A DNA stretch of 64,000 nt. It comes from Hsuehochloa calcarea. Taxonomy: Eukaryota; Streptophyta; Magnoliopsida; Poales; Poaceae. Under the pieces are notes generated by a model. That model saw only the letters and a program-made list of their open reading frames with translations, was not told the origin of the DNA and ran no database searches. Below, in pieces: positions 22,943 through 32,592 of the stretch. Made by a program: the position numbers and the translations under genes. The stretch is taken from assembly GCA_036346395.1 (NCBI GenBank), contig CM070603.1, positions 24,585,045-24,649,044 of the forward strand. Reading direction: 5' to 3'. Numbering within the stretch: position 1 is the first letter of the stretch; the number at the start of each line of letters is the position of its first letter.

Positions 22943-23452
22943 ATGTCTACGGCCTTATCAAACTTCCGAGTGAGCAGACAATTAGAAGCACTACGACAGC
23001 ACTTGGATTGCCCTCATTGCAGGGATCCGGTGAATGTGTTCAGCTCCCATACGCCAACAAATCCATCCCGAGTGTTCATGAAGTGTTCAAATCTTACGGT
23101 AACTTGTGCCTGATCATCCCCAATAAACTTCTTTCCAAACATTATATTTTTTCACTTGCAGTTCCAATTATTTTTACAGAACACAACATGTCAGTTCTGG
23201 CTATGGGCTGATGAAGCTGTGCCAGAGGTTCGAGACATTGCAATACAAATTGCAGCCTTGCAAGAGGACACCCGTCGTGTGGCTGTATTTTGTCAAGTGC
23301 CTCGACCATCGGATCAACCGACGAAAAATAAAGATAATGTTCTTAACAGACTGGATGAAAGGATTGAAAGGGTTGAGAAATCACGACAGAAATTAGTTAA
23401 CATAGCCAGTTTGGTAATTTTTATTCTATTATTTCTTGTTCTTGCTAAGTAG
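22943..23452 (+). CDS. Small GRF zinc-finger protein with C-terminal membrane anchor, two exons
   Basis: Exon 1 is 22943-23098 (52 codons, MSTALSNFRVSRQLEA...). The intron 23099-23161 is GT...AG with a T-rich acceptor, and exon 2 is 23162-23452, in phase. The predicted protein has 148 residues and no stop or shift. It carries a GRF-type zinc finger: CPHC (Cys 23 and 26), NPSRVFMKC (Cys 48) and CQFWLWADE (Cys 62, with the usual aromatic W/F pattern). A charged coiled-coil-like stretch (NRLDERIERVEKSRQK) follows, then a hydrophobic C-terminal segment of about 18 residues (ASLVIFILLFLVLA), probably a tail anchor. Plants have similar short GRF/TM proteins of unknown role. GRF fingers bind single-stranded nucleic acid in better-known proteins. 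The intact frame next to two broken genes stands out. The splice model is mine and untested. Confidence 0.72.
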
Positions 23453-23644
23453 AAGTTCAGTTTTAAAAAGATTGAAGTATCCACTCTTTATCTATGCATC
23501 CCTGCACTACGTGATGTATGCCTTTGCGGCGTTGTTGTACTAGTTTGTATCATGTATGTCTCTATCTCATTCCTTTATGAACACTTTGCGTGTGAATTAA
23601 TCAAACCATAATTTCCAAATCAGTGCGGAACTACCGCCAACTAA
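23453..23644. other. 3' flank of the GRF/TM gene
   Basis: AT-rich, no gene seen. It probably contains the 3' UTR. No terminal inverted repeat of the Mutator-like unit could be identified here. From about 23612 short motifs of the type GCGGAACTACCGC begin. Confidence 0.4.
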
Positions 23645-23679
23645 TTTGCGGTACTTTCGATTATCGGAAGTACCGCAAA
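23645..23679. repeat. Near-perfect palindrome with GCGGTAC arms
   Basis: TTTGCGGTACTTTCGAT (23645-23661) and ATCGGAAGTACCGCAAA (23663-23679) are inverted copies, 17-base arms with one mismatch and a single-base centre. GCGGAACTACCGC lies on the left and GCGGCACTACCGC on the right. These resemble the palindromic motifs in the family C Sirevirus LTR but lie just outside the LTR boundary at 23725. Confidence 0.7.
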
Positions 23680-23724
23680 TTTCTTGCGGCACTACCGCTC
23701 TTAAATGAAGCGCAAAAAGACCCT

Positions 23725-24500
23725 TGTAAGATCGAGGTGGCCGACTAGTGGGGGGTGAATAGGCGGTTTTAAAAACTTTCGAGCTAAACCAATATATAAA
23801 TGCGGAAGCTAATAGCGAATAGGTTTTGCTCAATTAAAACCTAAATCAACTAGGCTCAACTAAGTGCACCGACAATATGAACACAATACAATATGAGCAA
23901 TCATACAAGATATATAGGCAATTAAAGCTAGAAAGTAAATTGCTCAAAGTAAAGCACAAGTAAAAACAAGATGACACGATTATGTTTTACCGTGGTGTTC
24001 GGAGACTTGCCGGTCTCCCCTAATCCACGTTGAGGTTAGCCCAAACGAATTGGACCGGCTCCACTAATTAAGCCAACACCTCCGAGGTAAGTCCAACCAC
24101 TTGGACCGGTTCCTAACCGAACCAACACCTCACTCAACTATGGTTGCTCTTCCTCCACTCCGGAGATGGTGAGCACCAAACCACTCACAAACCGCCGGGT
24201 CTTCTCACAAGCTTCTTGAGAAGATCACGCAAGACGACGCCTCCACGCCGTCTAGGTGTCGGCAAACACCAAGAGTAACAAATCTGAACTTTCACTTGAA
24301 CTAATCAAGTGTCAACGCTCACGTGGATACACAATCCACTACCTAAGGCAACACATGCACTTAGGGTTTACTCTCTAATCTCACCAAGTGCAACACATGC
24401 ACAAAAGAGAATAGAGGCTTGCTCTTAGCTCAAAGAATGAGTATATCACTTAACAATAGCACCAGCAACCTCTCCCAACCGGCCAAGGTGGCTATATATA
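23725..24500 (-). repeat. 3' LTR of Sirevirus C-outer, left part
   Basis: On the minus strand this is the downstream end of an LTR (reverse complement ends CCACCTCGATCTTACA), matching the end of the C-inner LTR. It breaks off at 24500 inside the LTR TATA box where C-inner is inserted, and resumes at 35507. ATATA at 24496-24500 is the target duplication. Confidence 0.92.
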
Positions 24501-24869
24501 TGAAAGATCTAGACCCGCCATTATGAGTTAATGGAGTGTTTTGGTGATTAATGACAAATCCAAATATGAGACTAACTCTTTTATCAAGTATTATCTTTGT
24601 GTAGTCTCATTTGGATATAAAGGTGAAACACAACGAGGTATGCAATCGAAATCTCAAATTTATATATAATGTTGCATTTCTCGGATCCAAAATGTAGGAT
24701 TGAACTCAACCATAAGTCAAGCTTGAATATGTGCATATGAGCTTATCACACACTTGTGTATGCACACATTTAGGGGGAGTTTTATCCTATATTTTGTGGT
24801 TTCATTAGTATTGATCCATATTCCATTTTCCACAAATACTAAGGATCTTTACGTTGAAACAAAACCTTT

Positions 24870-24990
24870 GAGTATACAAAACTTGTGTAGTTCGTATATA
24901 CTCATGTTATGAGTATATAGAACTTGTGTAGTTCTTGTACACTCATGTTAGAGTATATATAACTTGTGTAGTTTATATATACTCATTTGT
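24870..24990 (+). repeat. Three hairpins sharing a CTTGTGTAG centre
   Basis: Each unit begins GAGTATA and ends near TACACTC or TATACTC, around the common centre AACTTGTGTAGTT. The flanks differ (GTATACAAA, GTATATAGA, GTATATATA) while staying roughly complementary to the matching right arms. The set is repeated in the 3' LTR (about 32962-33082) and, inverted, in the C-outer LTR (about 37040-37175). Confidence 0.65.
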
Positions 24991-25073
24991 TCTCTCATTT
25001 ATCATCATTAAATTTATGAGAATTTATGGTTATCATCAATTACCAAAAGGGAAAGATTGAGGTATCTTGTCCC

Positions 25074-25482
25074 ACCATTATGAGTTAATGGTATGATGTG
25101 GTAATTAATGATGATCACATTGTGGAACTAACATTTTCCATGAGTTGGATATATAGGTTATGTTCCAGGGTGATGAAGACTTGGGATGATCATGAGTCGA
25201 TCATCAAGTCAAGAGCTTGGCGTATATGATGCATCATGAGTTGATGCTTATCAAGAAGAGATGATCATGAGTTGATCATCAAGACAAGAGAAGACCCATC
25301 ATGTGTTGATGGAGGTCAAGTGAAGGAATGCATCATGCGTTGATGCAAGTGAAGAATCGGGATGAAGAAATCATCATGTGTTGATGATGATCAAGACAAT
25401 ATCCCGAAGTGAAGAAATCATCATAAGTTGATGATTGTCAAAGTCAAGGACCCGGACTTGAAGTGTTGATGTGCGTCATCAA
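25074..25482 (+). repeat. Array of short hairpins with TGAGT/TGTGT-type loops
   Basis: Ten inverted repeats in about 410 bases. Left arms are ACCATTA (25074), TCCA (25137), GATGATC (25185), GCATCA (25231), GATGATCA (25260), CCATCA (25296), TGCATCA (25329), ATCATCA (25370), AATCATCA (25416) and TTGATG (25466). Each is followed by a loop of about five bases (TGAGT, TGTGT, TGCGT or TAAGT; ATGAGTC and TGCGT in the third and last) and then its exact complement. Because the arms differ but remain paired, selection or copying mechanisms seem to preserve the fold rather than the sequence. Confidence 0.8.
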
Positions 25483-25691
25483 GCTTCAAGAAGATGCAAG
25501 GCAAAGGTATGGCTAGTTAGGGCTAAGGATGTGTTCCTAGTCTTTTACCGGTCTCGGTGTTTGGTTGAAAGACCGGATTGCTAGTATAGGTTTGCCGTAC
25601 TATTAAGAGGGATCTTGACTAGTAGTTTGAGTTAGTCATGTGTTGATAGCTCATTATATTTGCTCTAGCTCATCTATGCATGGAGCTATCA

Positions 25692-25913
25692 TTTGCGAAT
25701 GTGTTTTGCAAATAGCCGATGCTCATGCATTCAACCCTTGTAGCATGTGACTTAAGTTTGCAAATGCGTTTTGCAAATGGTGTAAGTCCATGTACCTTTT
25801 TCCTTGTGGTATGATTCCAAAAGTTGGCAAATGTGTTTTGCAACTTGTTGGGAATCTTGCTTGTGACCCTTGTTGGCATGGCTTGTCAATTAGCAAATGT
25901 GTTTTGCAATTGA
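25692..25913 (+). repeat. Four spaced copies of a GCAAATGTGTTTTGC hairpin
   Basis: Core units at about 25694, 25759, 25827 and 25893 read GCRAATGYGTTTTGC. They are extended by different but mutually complementary flanks: ATTTGC/GCAAAT, TTTGC/GCAAA, AAGTTG/CAACTT and TCAATT/AATTGA. The equivalent region of the C-outer LTR (35990-36350, inverted) has six copies, so copy number varies within the family. Confidence 0.75.
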
Positions 25914-26660
25914 AGTTGTTGAGAAAGCCATTTCGATTTCATCGGGAAAATCGGAAGTTCCGGCTTCTTAACCGCGGAAGTTCCGCACCCCGGATGATCC
26001 GATTTTCCGCGGCTTGATTTTTCCAGAGAGCGGCCGGTTTAGGGACTTAGCCAAAATTCGAGGTGCGGTAGTTCCGCTATGTGTTGAGCGGAACTTCCGA
26101 AGAATCGGAACTTCCGATATTTAGTTGGCGGTAGTTCCGGACTAAATTTAAACGGCTCAGATCTTGTGTGCTGACCGGACCACTAGACAGTAGTCCATCG
26201 TGGCCTTCCACGTGTCATGATCTCGTGGTGATCTGATTTCGTGGGCTGCGGTTGTACCGATGGCTTGAACGGTACGACCGCATCCCTGTTGTTCGATGAT
26301 ATTACGGCGTTGCAAAATAACAATGACGAGTGTAATCCCTTTGAAAACCTCTTTTGAGAATCCACCGTATCAAGACGATAATCGGATGAACCGCAATACG
26401 GATGTTCAAATGTATTTGGCGGTTGTAAAATTCCGAACGTATGCAAAATCTCGGTTTAGAAATCTCAAATCGGACGATCCGGTGTTTGCTCGCGGATGAA
26501 CCGCAACTAAATCCAACGGCTATATCGATGCATTTAATGCGTAACATAGCCGTTCATCGTACATTGAGCATAGCGCGGTTGTACCGATGCTAACACGCCG
26601 TTGTTCCGATATGTGCTGAACTTTCGGGAACTTCTTCCCAACGGCTAGTTTTTGTGTGTG

Positions 26661-26674
26661 GGCTATATATAGCC
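26661..26674 (+). promoter_or_regulatory. Palindromic TATA box of the C-inner 5' LTR
   Basis: GGCTATATATAGCC is a perfect palindrome and the likely core promoter. The same palindrome at 34729-34742 is in the 3' LTR. The copy in C-outer is the insertion site of C-inner. Confidence 0.75.
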
Positions 26675-27436
26675 ACCTTGGCCGGTTGTGGGAAGTTGCT
26701 GGAGTTATTGATAAGTGATACACTCATTCTTTGAGCTAAGAGCAAGCCTCTATTCTCTTTTGTGCATGTGTTGCACTTGGTGAGATTAGAGAGTAAACCC
26801 TAAGTGCATGTGTTGCCTTAGGTAGTGGATTGTGTATCCACGTGAGCGTTGACACTTGATTAGTTCAAGTGAAAGTTTGGATTTGTTACTCTTGGTGTTT
26901 GCCGACACCTAGACGGCGTGGAGGCGTCGTGCTCGGTGACCTTCTCAAGAAGCTTGTGAGAAGGCCCGACGGTTGTGAGTGGTTTGGTGCTCGCCATCTC
27001 CGAGTGGAGGAAGAGCAACCATAGTTGAGCGAGGTGTTGGTTCGGTTTGGAACCGGTCCAAGTGTTGGACTTACCTCTGAGGTGTGTGCTCATTTGAGGA
27101 GCCGTCCAACGCTGGTTGGGCTTACCTCAACGTGGATTAGGGAGACCGGCAAGTCTCCAACACCACGGTAAAACATAATCGTGTCATCTTGTTTTTACTT
27201 GTGCTTTACTTTGAGCTATTTACATTCTTGCTTTAATTGCTTATATATCTTGTATGATTACTCATATTGTATTGTGTTCATATTGTCGGTGCACTTAGTT
27301 GAGCCTAGTTGTTTTAGGTTTTAATTGTGCAAAACCAATTCGATATTAGCTTCCGCATTCATATATTGGTTTAGCGCGATAGATTTTTAAAACCGCCTAT
27401 TCACCCCCCTCTAGTCGGCCACCTCGATCTTACAAG

Positions 27437-27450
27437 TGGTATCAGAGCTT
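27437..27450 (+). promoter_or_regulatory. Primer binding site of C-inner
   Basis: TGGTATCAGAGCTT, three bases after the LTR. It is the initiator-Met-type site used by plant Copia elements. Confidence 0.9.
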
Positions 27451-27491
27451 GGTCTCTCATTTATTAGACTTAACCGTCTAGAGAGTAAAGG

Positions 27492-28880
27492 ATGGCAACT
27501 AGAGATTTAGTGCACCTAGGTGAAGCACCTCTATTTGATGGCACAAATTATGCTCAATGGAAAATCCGCATGTCTTGTTATTTTAGGGCCATGAGTCCAA
27601 AAATATGGCGGATTGTAGATGTAGGCTTTTCTCCTCCATTGGATCATTTTGCTCCAACCATTGAGGAAGAGAAATGCTTACATCTCGACGCTCAAGCTAC
27701 TAACGCCTTATTTAGTGCTTTGAGTGTAGATATATTTGACAAGGTATGCAATCTCAAGAACGCTCATGAGATGTGGACATATATTCAAGATCAATATGAA
27801 TTGTCCACTTCCACTAGTGACGATTGCACACAAGAATGGATGTCGGAAGAAGAATTCTCAACTTCAAGCTCCGACAACGAAAATGAGGACTCCTCAACTC
27901 CCTCCACATCAACTCAATGCTTCATGGCTAAAGGTAATAATGAGGTAAATAACGATGAGCCTTCATATGATGAGTTGATGGATATGCTAGAAGAGCTCAA
28001 TGAATATTTAGAAAAGGAGAAATCAAAATTCAAAGTTTTGAAGAAAGAGTATGTCTCTCTTCAAAATGATTATGATGTTTTAAAGGATGAACATGAAACT
28101 CTCCTCCTAAATAATCTAAATAGCTCTAAGGTGGATATAGGCATTGAATGTAATTTAATAGATGATTTGCCATGTATAGCTTCTACCTCATGCATTTCAT
28201 CTAAGGTTAATGTATCCACCTCATGTGAGGATTTAATTGATATGCCTTGTTGCTCCAAAATAGATGCTCCTATTTCCTCCATATCTTGCAATACTAACAT
28301 TGTAGAGGAAAACAAAGAGCTCAAGGCCCAAGTCAACAAATTGAAGAATGACTTGGAAAGAGGCCAAAAAGGGAAGGCCACTCTTGATGATATATTGAGC
28401 AAGCAAAGACGCTTGCAAGATAAGAGTGGAATCGGTTTCACTCCCAAGAAAAGGGAGAATAGCAAGACTAGGCACAACGCAAGGCACACGAAGAATATTA
28501 AGTGCCATGGATGCAATGGAAAGGGCCACTTCGCCTCGGTGTGTCCTAACAAGGTGAATGACAAGCAATTGTCATCAAAGAAGAGGCAAACCGGTAAGGA
28601 GCAAGTAAAGATGGTAAAAGATGAATGCAAATTTCGAACTTGCTACAATTGCCGGGAAAAGGGACATATGAGTAAGGATTGTCCCAAAGGTATCACTCCT
28701 AAGCCCATTATTTATAATGATCAATATTTGCTTAGGAAGGATATTAATGGCAATGTGTTTGCTAGAATAGTTAGTACACATAAAACTAATGCTAGGGCCA
28801 TTTGGGTGCCCAAATCTATTGTGACTAACATTCGTGGACCCAACCTAGTTTTGGGTACCAAAATGCGCTTAAATGCTTAA
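27492..28880 (+). CDS. Gag protein of C-inner (Sirevirus type, 462 aa)
   Basis: ATG at 27492 (MATRDLVHLGEAPLFDGTNY) starts an uninterrupted frame. The N-terminal gag domain has NYAQWKIRMSCYFRAM. At about residue 115 the usual continuation of the UBN2 gag domain appears shortened, passing from WTYIQDQYE straight into a serine/acid-rich stretch. Residues about 150-200 and 275-305 are predicted coiled coil (EELNEYLEKEKSKFKVLKKE; NKELKAQVNKLKNDLERGQK). Two CCHC zinc knuckles follow: CHGCNGKGHFASVCPNK (about 28502-28553) and CYNCREKGHMSKDCPKG (about 28641-28690). The frame ends in a region (ARAIWVPKSIVTN) which in related elements leads towards pol. Gag would form particles and bind the element's RNA. 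Intact gag without pol suggests it could still supply or compete for particles. Confidence 0.88.
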   Translation: MATRDLVHLGEAPLFDGTNYAQWKIRMSCYFRAMSPKIWRIVDVGFSPPLDHFAPTIEEEKCLHLDAQATNALFSALSVDIFDKVCNLKNAHEMWTYIQDQYELSTSTSDDCTQEWMSEEEFSTSSSDNENEDSSTPSTSTQCFMAKGNNEVNNDEPSYDELMDMLEELNEYLEKEKSKFKVLKKEYVSLQNDYDVLKDEHETLLLNNLNSSKVDIGIECNLIDDLPCIASTSCISSKVNVSTSCEDLIDMPCCSKIDAPISSISCNTNIVEENKELKAQVNKLKNDLERGQKGKATLDDILSKQRRLQDKSGIGFTPKKRENSKTRHNARHTKNIKCHGCNGKGHFASVCPNKVNDKQLSSKKRQTGKEQVKMVKDECKFRTCYNCREKGHMSKDCPKGITPKPIIYNDQYLLRKDINGNVFARIVSTHKTNARAIWVPKSIVTNIRGPNLVLGTKMRLNA

Positions 28881-31800
28881 TAGGTACTTGGAGAGGCATT
28901 GGAGACTTGGCTTATTCATATAAAGATGGATATCATCATATATCAAATTGGAGCCAAGTTTGAGGATAATCGTTTCACATCAAGAACCAATGCCATCTCG
29001 GTAACAAGTATTTACATTGAAGTATCTAGCCCCTTTATACCTTGTGTAGGTTGCATTTCATGAAAATCTTATTAAAAGGGGTGTTCTTGCTCTATGTTCA
29101 TAATGTTCATTATTAATATCTTGAGCAAGTTGGTAGTGGCACATTAAGGGGGAGTGCTAAATCATAGTCATGTATTTCACATCCCTAAGTGTGCCCAAAT
29201 AAATTAAGTGCTAGTATTGTTTTTCAAAAAATAAGCCTTTTAGCCAAAAGTCAAAAATTTCATAATTATTAGTAATTCTTTGAAAAACTAGTTGCAAAAG
29301 GTATACAAATGCTTTTCAAAGATTTACCAAAGGTTTTGGCTTTAGAAAAACCTATTTTAAGTAAAAATGCATTTCTAGTCAAAATCCTACATTATAATAT
29401 CTTGTTTTTGACATAAACTAGATTTTTGTGTAAAATCTATTCTAAAAGGAATTTGAAAATCTTTCCAAAAGGAAAATCCTAGAGTTGGTTATTCTAAACA
29501 TTTTTGGTATTCAAAGGATTTTCAAAAGACCAACCTAGAAAAAGATATTTGATTTTCAAACTCATCCAAAATACTACTATGACCTAAGTGGTCACTTTCT
29601 AGCACTTAAGTGAGTTTTTCCATATGAACCAAAATTCTTCATATGAATATGTTCATAATGGTATTTATGACTCATACATGAAATTGGATGCTTTAAAATT
29701 CATCATTTGCTCAATTTGGATCTTTTGGTAAAATTTCATGAAAATATGATTCCTTTTATGTAAATCAAAGCTTAATTCATAAAAGTTATTTTTCTTAGAT
29801 AGACATTAGTCTCTTTAATGCATAATGATCCTGAATGATATTTATTTGAGTGCAAAACTAGGATCATTTGCAAAATTGTCAAATTCCAATATCAATCCTT
29901 GAAGTGTCGGGATAATCGAACTACCAAGCACTCCGTGTCCGAACGTCTCGATTCTAACTTCCGCACATTAGTTGGCGGAACTTCCGATTGTTCGACAAGT
30001 CACCATTTCATTCCATTTCAATTCTAAATCTTTTGTGGTCGCTTCCTTTGGTCAAGTTGATCCTTCATATCATTGCTAGCTACCCACCACTCAAATACAA
30101 TTGCATCTCTCAAGTGGTATTATTTCCAAGTGGTAGCTCCTTTTGATCATCTTGATCTCGACATGAGATTTATCTTTCAAGTGATATCATCTTATTCGTT
30201 AAAATGATGTCCTCTTTTCATCCTTGCCGATCAAAATCTTCTCTAATCTAAAGCTTTCTCCGTTTTGTGGTATGTGTTACAAGTGGTATTTTTTTCAAAT
30301 TGAAGATAAGAGAAATAAGATTCATGCATACAAGTGATATCAAGTATCTACAAATGGAATCAATTACTCTTGGTATCAAGTGCTTTTTACAAGTGGTATC
30401 AAGTTTCTACAAATGGAATTAATTGTCCTTGATATCATTCACTCTTACAAGATGGAAGATAATCCTTTGTGTGTCAAAGGAGAAGATGACAAGGAAACAA
30501 GAAAATCATTTGTATGTCAAATGAGAAGAAATAAATACCAAAAGGAACCCTTTATGAAAGGGGGAGTTTTTTCTTTGTGAAAAAAAAATTTCTTAAAAGA
30601 TTTTGGTGTTACAAAATTTATGTAATTTGAGAAAACTATTTTACTTGCCTAAAATGATTTATTGGATCTTGTGAATGAATGTGTTTCATTCTCATTTGCT
30701 TCATTTTGTATTCTTGGAGTGACATTATAAATCATATGCAAGATTAGCTTTTCAAAATCAAGCCTTCCATTCGAAAGTCCAAATATTTTTTACAAGTGGC
30801 TTTTTGCTCAAAACGGTCAATCTTGTGAAAAACTACACAAAAGTATCTAAAAATGTATTTCAAATGTTTTCAAATGCTTTTGAAGTAAAAATTCCTACTT
30901 TGGAAACAAAATAGAAAATTTGGCCTCAAAAGGATCTTATATGATCTTGATTTTGAATTAAATGACATATTTCCTTAAATCAAAATCTATTGAGTTTTTT
31001 TTTTGAAAAAGTTTTCAATACCAAACTCATAGGGTTGGTCATTTCAAACGTTTCTCAAGTTCCAAGTTTTTACAAAAGACCAACTGTTGAAAATCTATAC
31101 TCATTTGAAATTCACCGAAAAACTCGCTTTGACCCAAAATTACCTATTCTTGCATATAGTGAGTTTTGCTATTTGAGCCGGATTTCTTTGTGTATCTTGG
31201 CTTGAAATAGTATTTCTAACTCATACAAAGCTAACAAAGTGAAAAACTCCATGAAATCCAAATTGGTTTGCATTTTGGATCTTAAAAGCAAAATTGCTCT
31301 CTTTATATACCTTCAATGCGCATTTTGCCATATCTTTTGAAAGAAAAGTCCTTTTTAAAAAAAAATTCTTGTTGGAAAACACTCTAAATAGTCCAAAGTT
31401 AAAATCTGGAACTTTTCATAGAATTTGGACTTCATTTGTAAAAATATTGACTTTTCTTCTCTTTAAACTAAAATCTTACCTTCAAAGCTTAAATTGGCAT
31501 ATCTTTTGATTGGAGACTCCTTTTTCGAAAATTCTTCTTGGATAAGTTTCTCAGGAGTCTAAAGTTTATTTATGCCAAATTTGAAGGTATTTCGACTTGA
31601 ATTGAAAAAGTTTTGACTTTTTCTCTCTTTGCTCAAAAGCTGAAATTTCAGATTTGTGAATTTTGTATCTTTAAATGGGTTCACAATTAGAGGAAGCTAT
31701 AATAATGAAATTTGATCCTCTATAGTGGTTCTATGTTGAAAATTTTTTTTCAAATTTATTGGAACCATTTTACCCATTTTCTCAGCTGTCTTTTGAGGCT

Positions 31801-32578
31801 CAAATGAATTGTCAAAAATCTGAAAATCCTGAATTTTTCAGTTTTATGAAACTTTGTGATTTTCATATCTTTAAATTGGTTGACATTTGGTTAAGCCTCC
31901 CAAAATGAAAATTGTGTGTATATGCCAGCACTAGCTCCATGATTAATTTCATATTTTTCTGAGCTTGCTTCCACATATTTTCAGTATTGGCCATCTTTGA
32001 TCTTCTCGTTTTGGAATTTGAAAATGTTCTTGAGAAGACTTCAAAGAAGGAGATTATTTGAATGTATTTCAAATATCATCTCAAGTCGTATCATTTCAAG
32101 TGGTTCTCAATATTCTGATTTAAAAAAGGGAAAATATTATGATCAATAGGTTTATAACCTATCTTTGTTTCTCCTCTCATATCTTGAGAACAAAATCTCC
32201 TTTGGTCATATAAGTTCAATTCATACTTTTTGTGACCAACCTCGATATTTGCAAGTGGTATCGATTTGCAAACCTCCCTTTGTGTCCTTTTTAGTGATTA
32301 ATGCCAAAAGGGGGAGAATGTTTATATCAATACTCTTCCATTTGGATGTTTCATTTGTTTAAAATGTCAAAAGATGGAGAATTTCCAAAAAGGGGGAGAA
32401 TGCATTAAATGTATAGTATATCATTCTCATATGCATAATGATCTCATATGCATAATGATTGACGTTTTAAAATTTCACCTCATATGATGCATAGACATAG
32501 TTCATTAGTTTAAATTATTATCTTATGTCTATGAATATCCAAATGTTGTTATTGATAATGGATTTGTCATCAATCACC
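28881..32578 (+). other. Non-coding interior of C-inner (pol absent)
   Basis: About 3.7 kb of AT-rich sequence with only short ORFs. No pol domain is recognisable on either strand. It contains isolated palindromic motifs of the LTR type near 29935-29990 (CTTCCGCAC, GGCGGAACTTCCGA), repeated phrases such as ACAAGTGGTAT (30110-30420), and similarity at 32130-32592 to the inner end of C-outer (37544-37985 inverted). Sirevirus-like AAAAGGGGGAGAATG motifs occur at 32306-32320 and 32387-32402. Confidence 0.7.
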
Positions 32579-32592
32579 AAAAAGGGGGAGAT
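32579..32592 (+). promoter_or_regulatory. Polypurine tract of C-inner
   Basis: AAAAAGGGGGAGAT directly before the 3' LTR. Two similar upstream motifs (32306 and 32387) form the multiple-tract pattern known from Sireviruses. Confidence 0.85.

Larger units (their letters stand above)
24501..27434 (+). repeat. 5' LTR of C-inner
   Basis: An unusually structured LTR. In order it holds a CCATTA-TGAGT-TAATGG hairpin at 24518-24534, three hairpins with a TTGTGTA centre (about 24870-24985), an array of TGNGT-loop hairpins (25074-25482), four copies of a GCAAATGTGTTTTGC unit (25692-25913), a zone of CGG-N5-CCG type palindromes such as CGGAAGTTCCG (about 25950-26640), a palindromic TATA box (26661-26674) and the leader and U5 region to CTTACA. 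Confidence 0.94.

Noticed and set aside
1..23724. Terminal inverted repeats of the Mutator-like unit
   Set aside because: I compared the left 729 bases with 23453-23724 by eye and found no convincing inverted match. The left end may lie outside the window.
25074..25913. Repeat-spacer pattern reminiscent of a CRISPR array
   Set aside because: Units are hairpins with varying arms in a plant LTR. Spacers are not unique inserts of equal length, and no cas genes are present.
28070..28630. 186-codon minus-strand ORF
   Set aside because: It is an antisense shadow of the intact C-inner gag.
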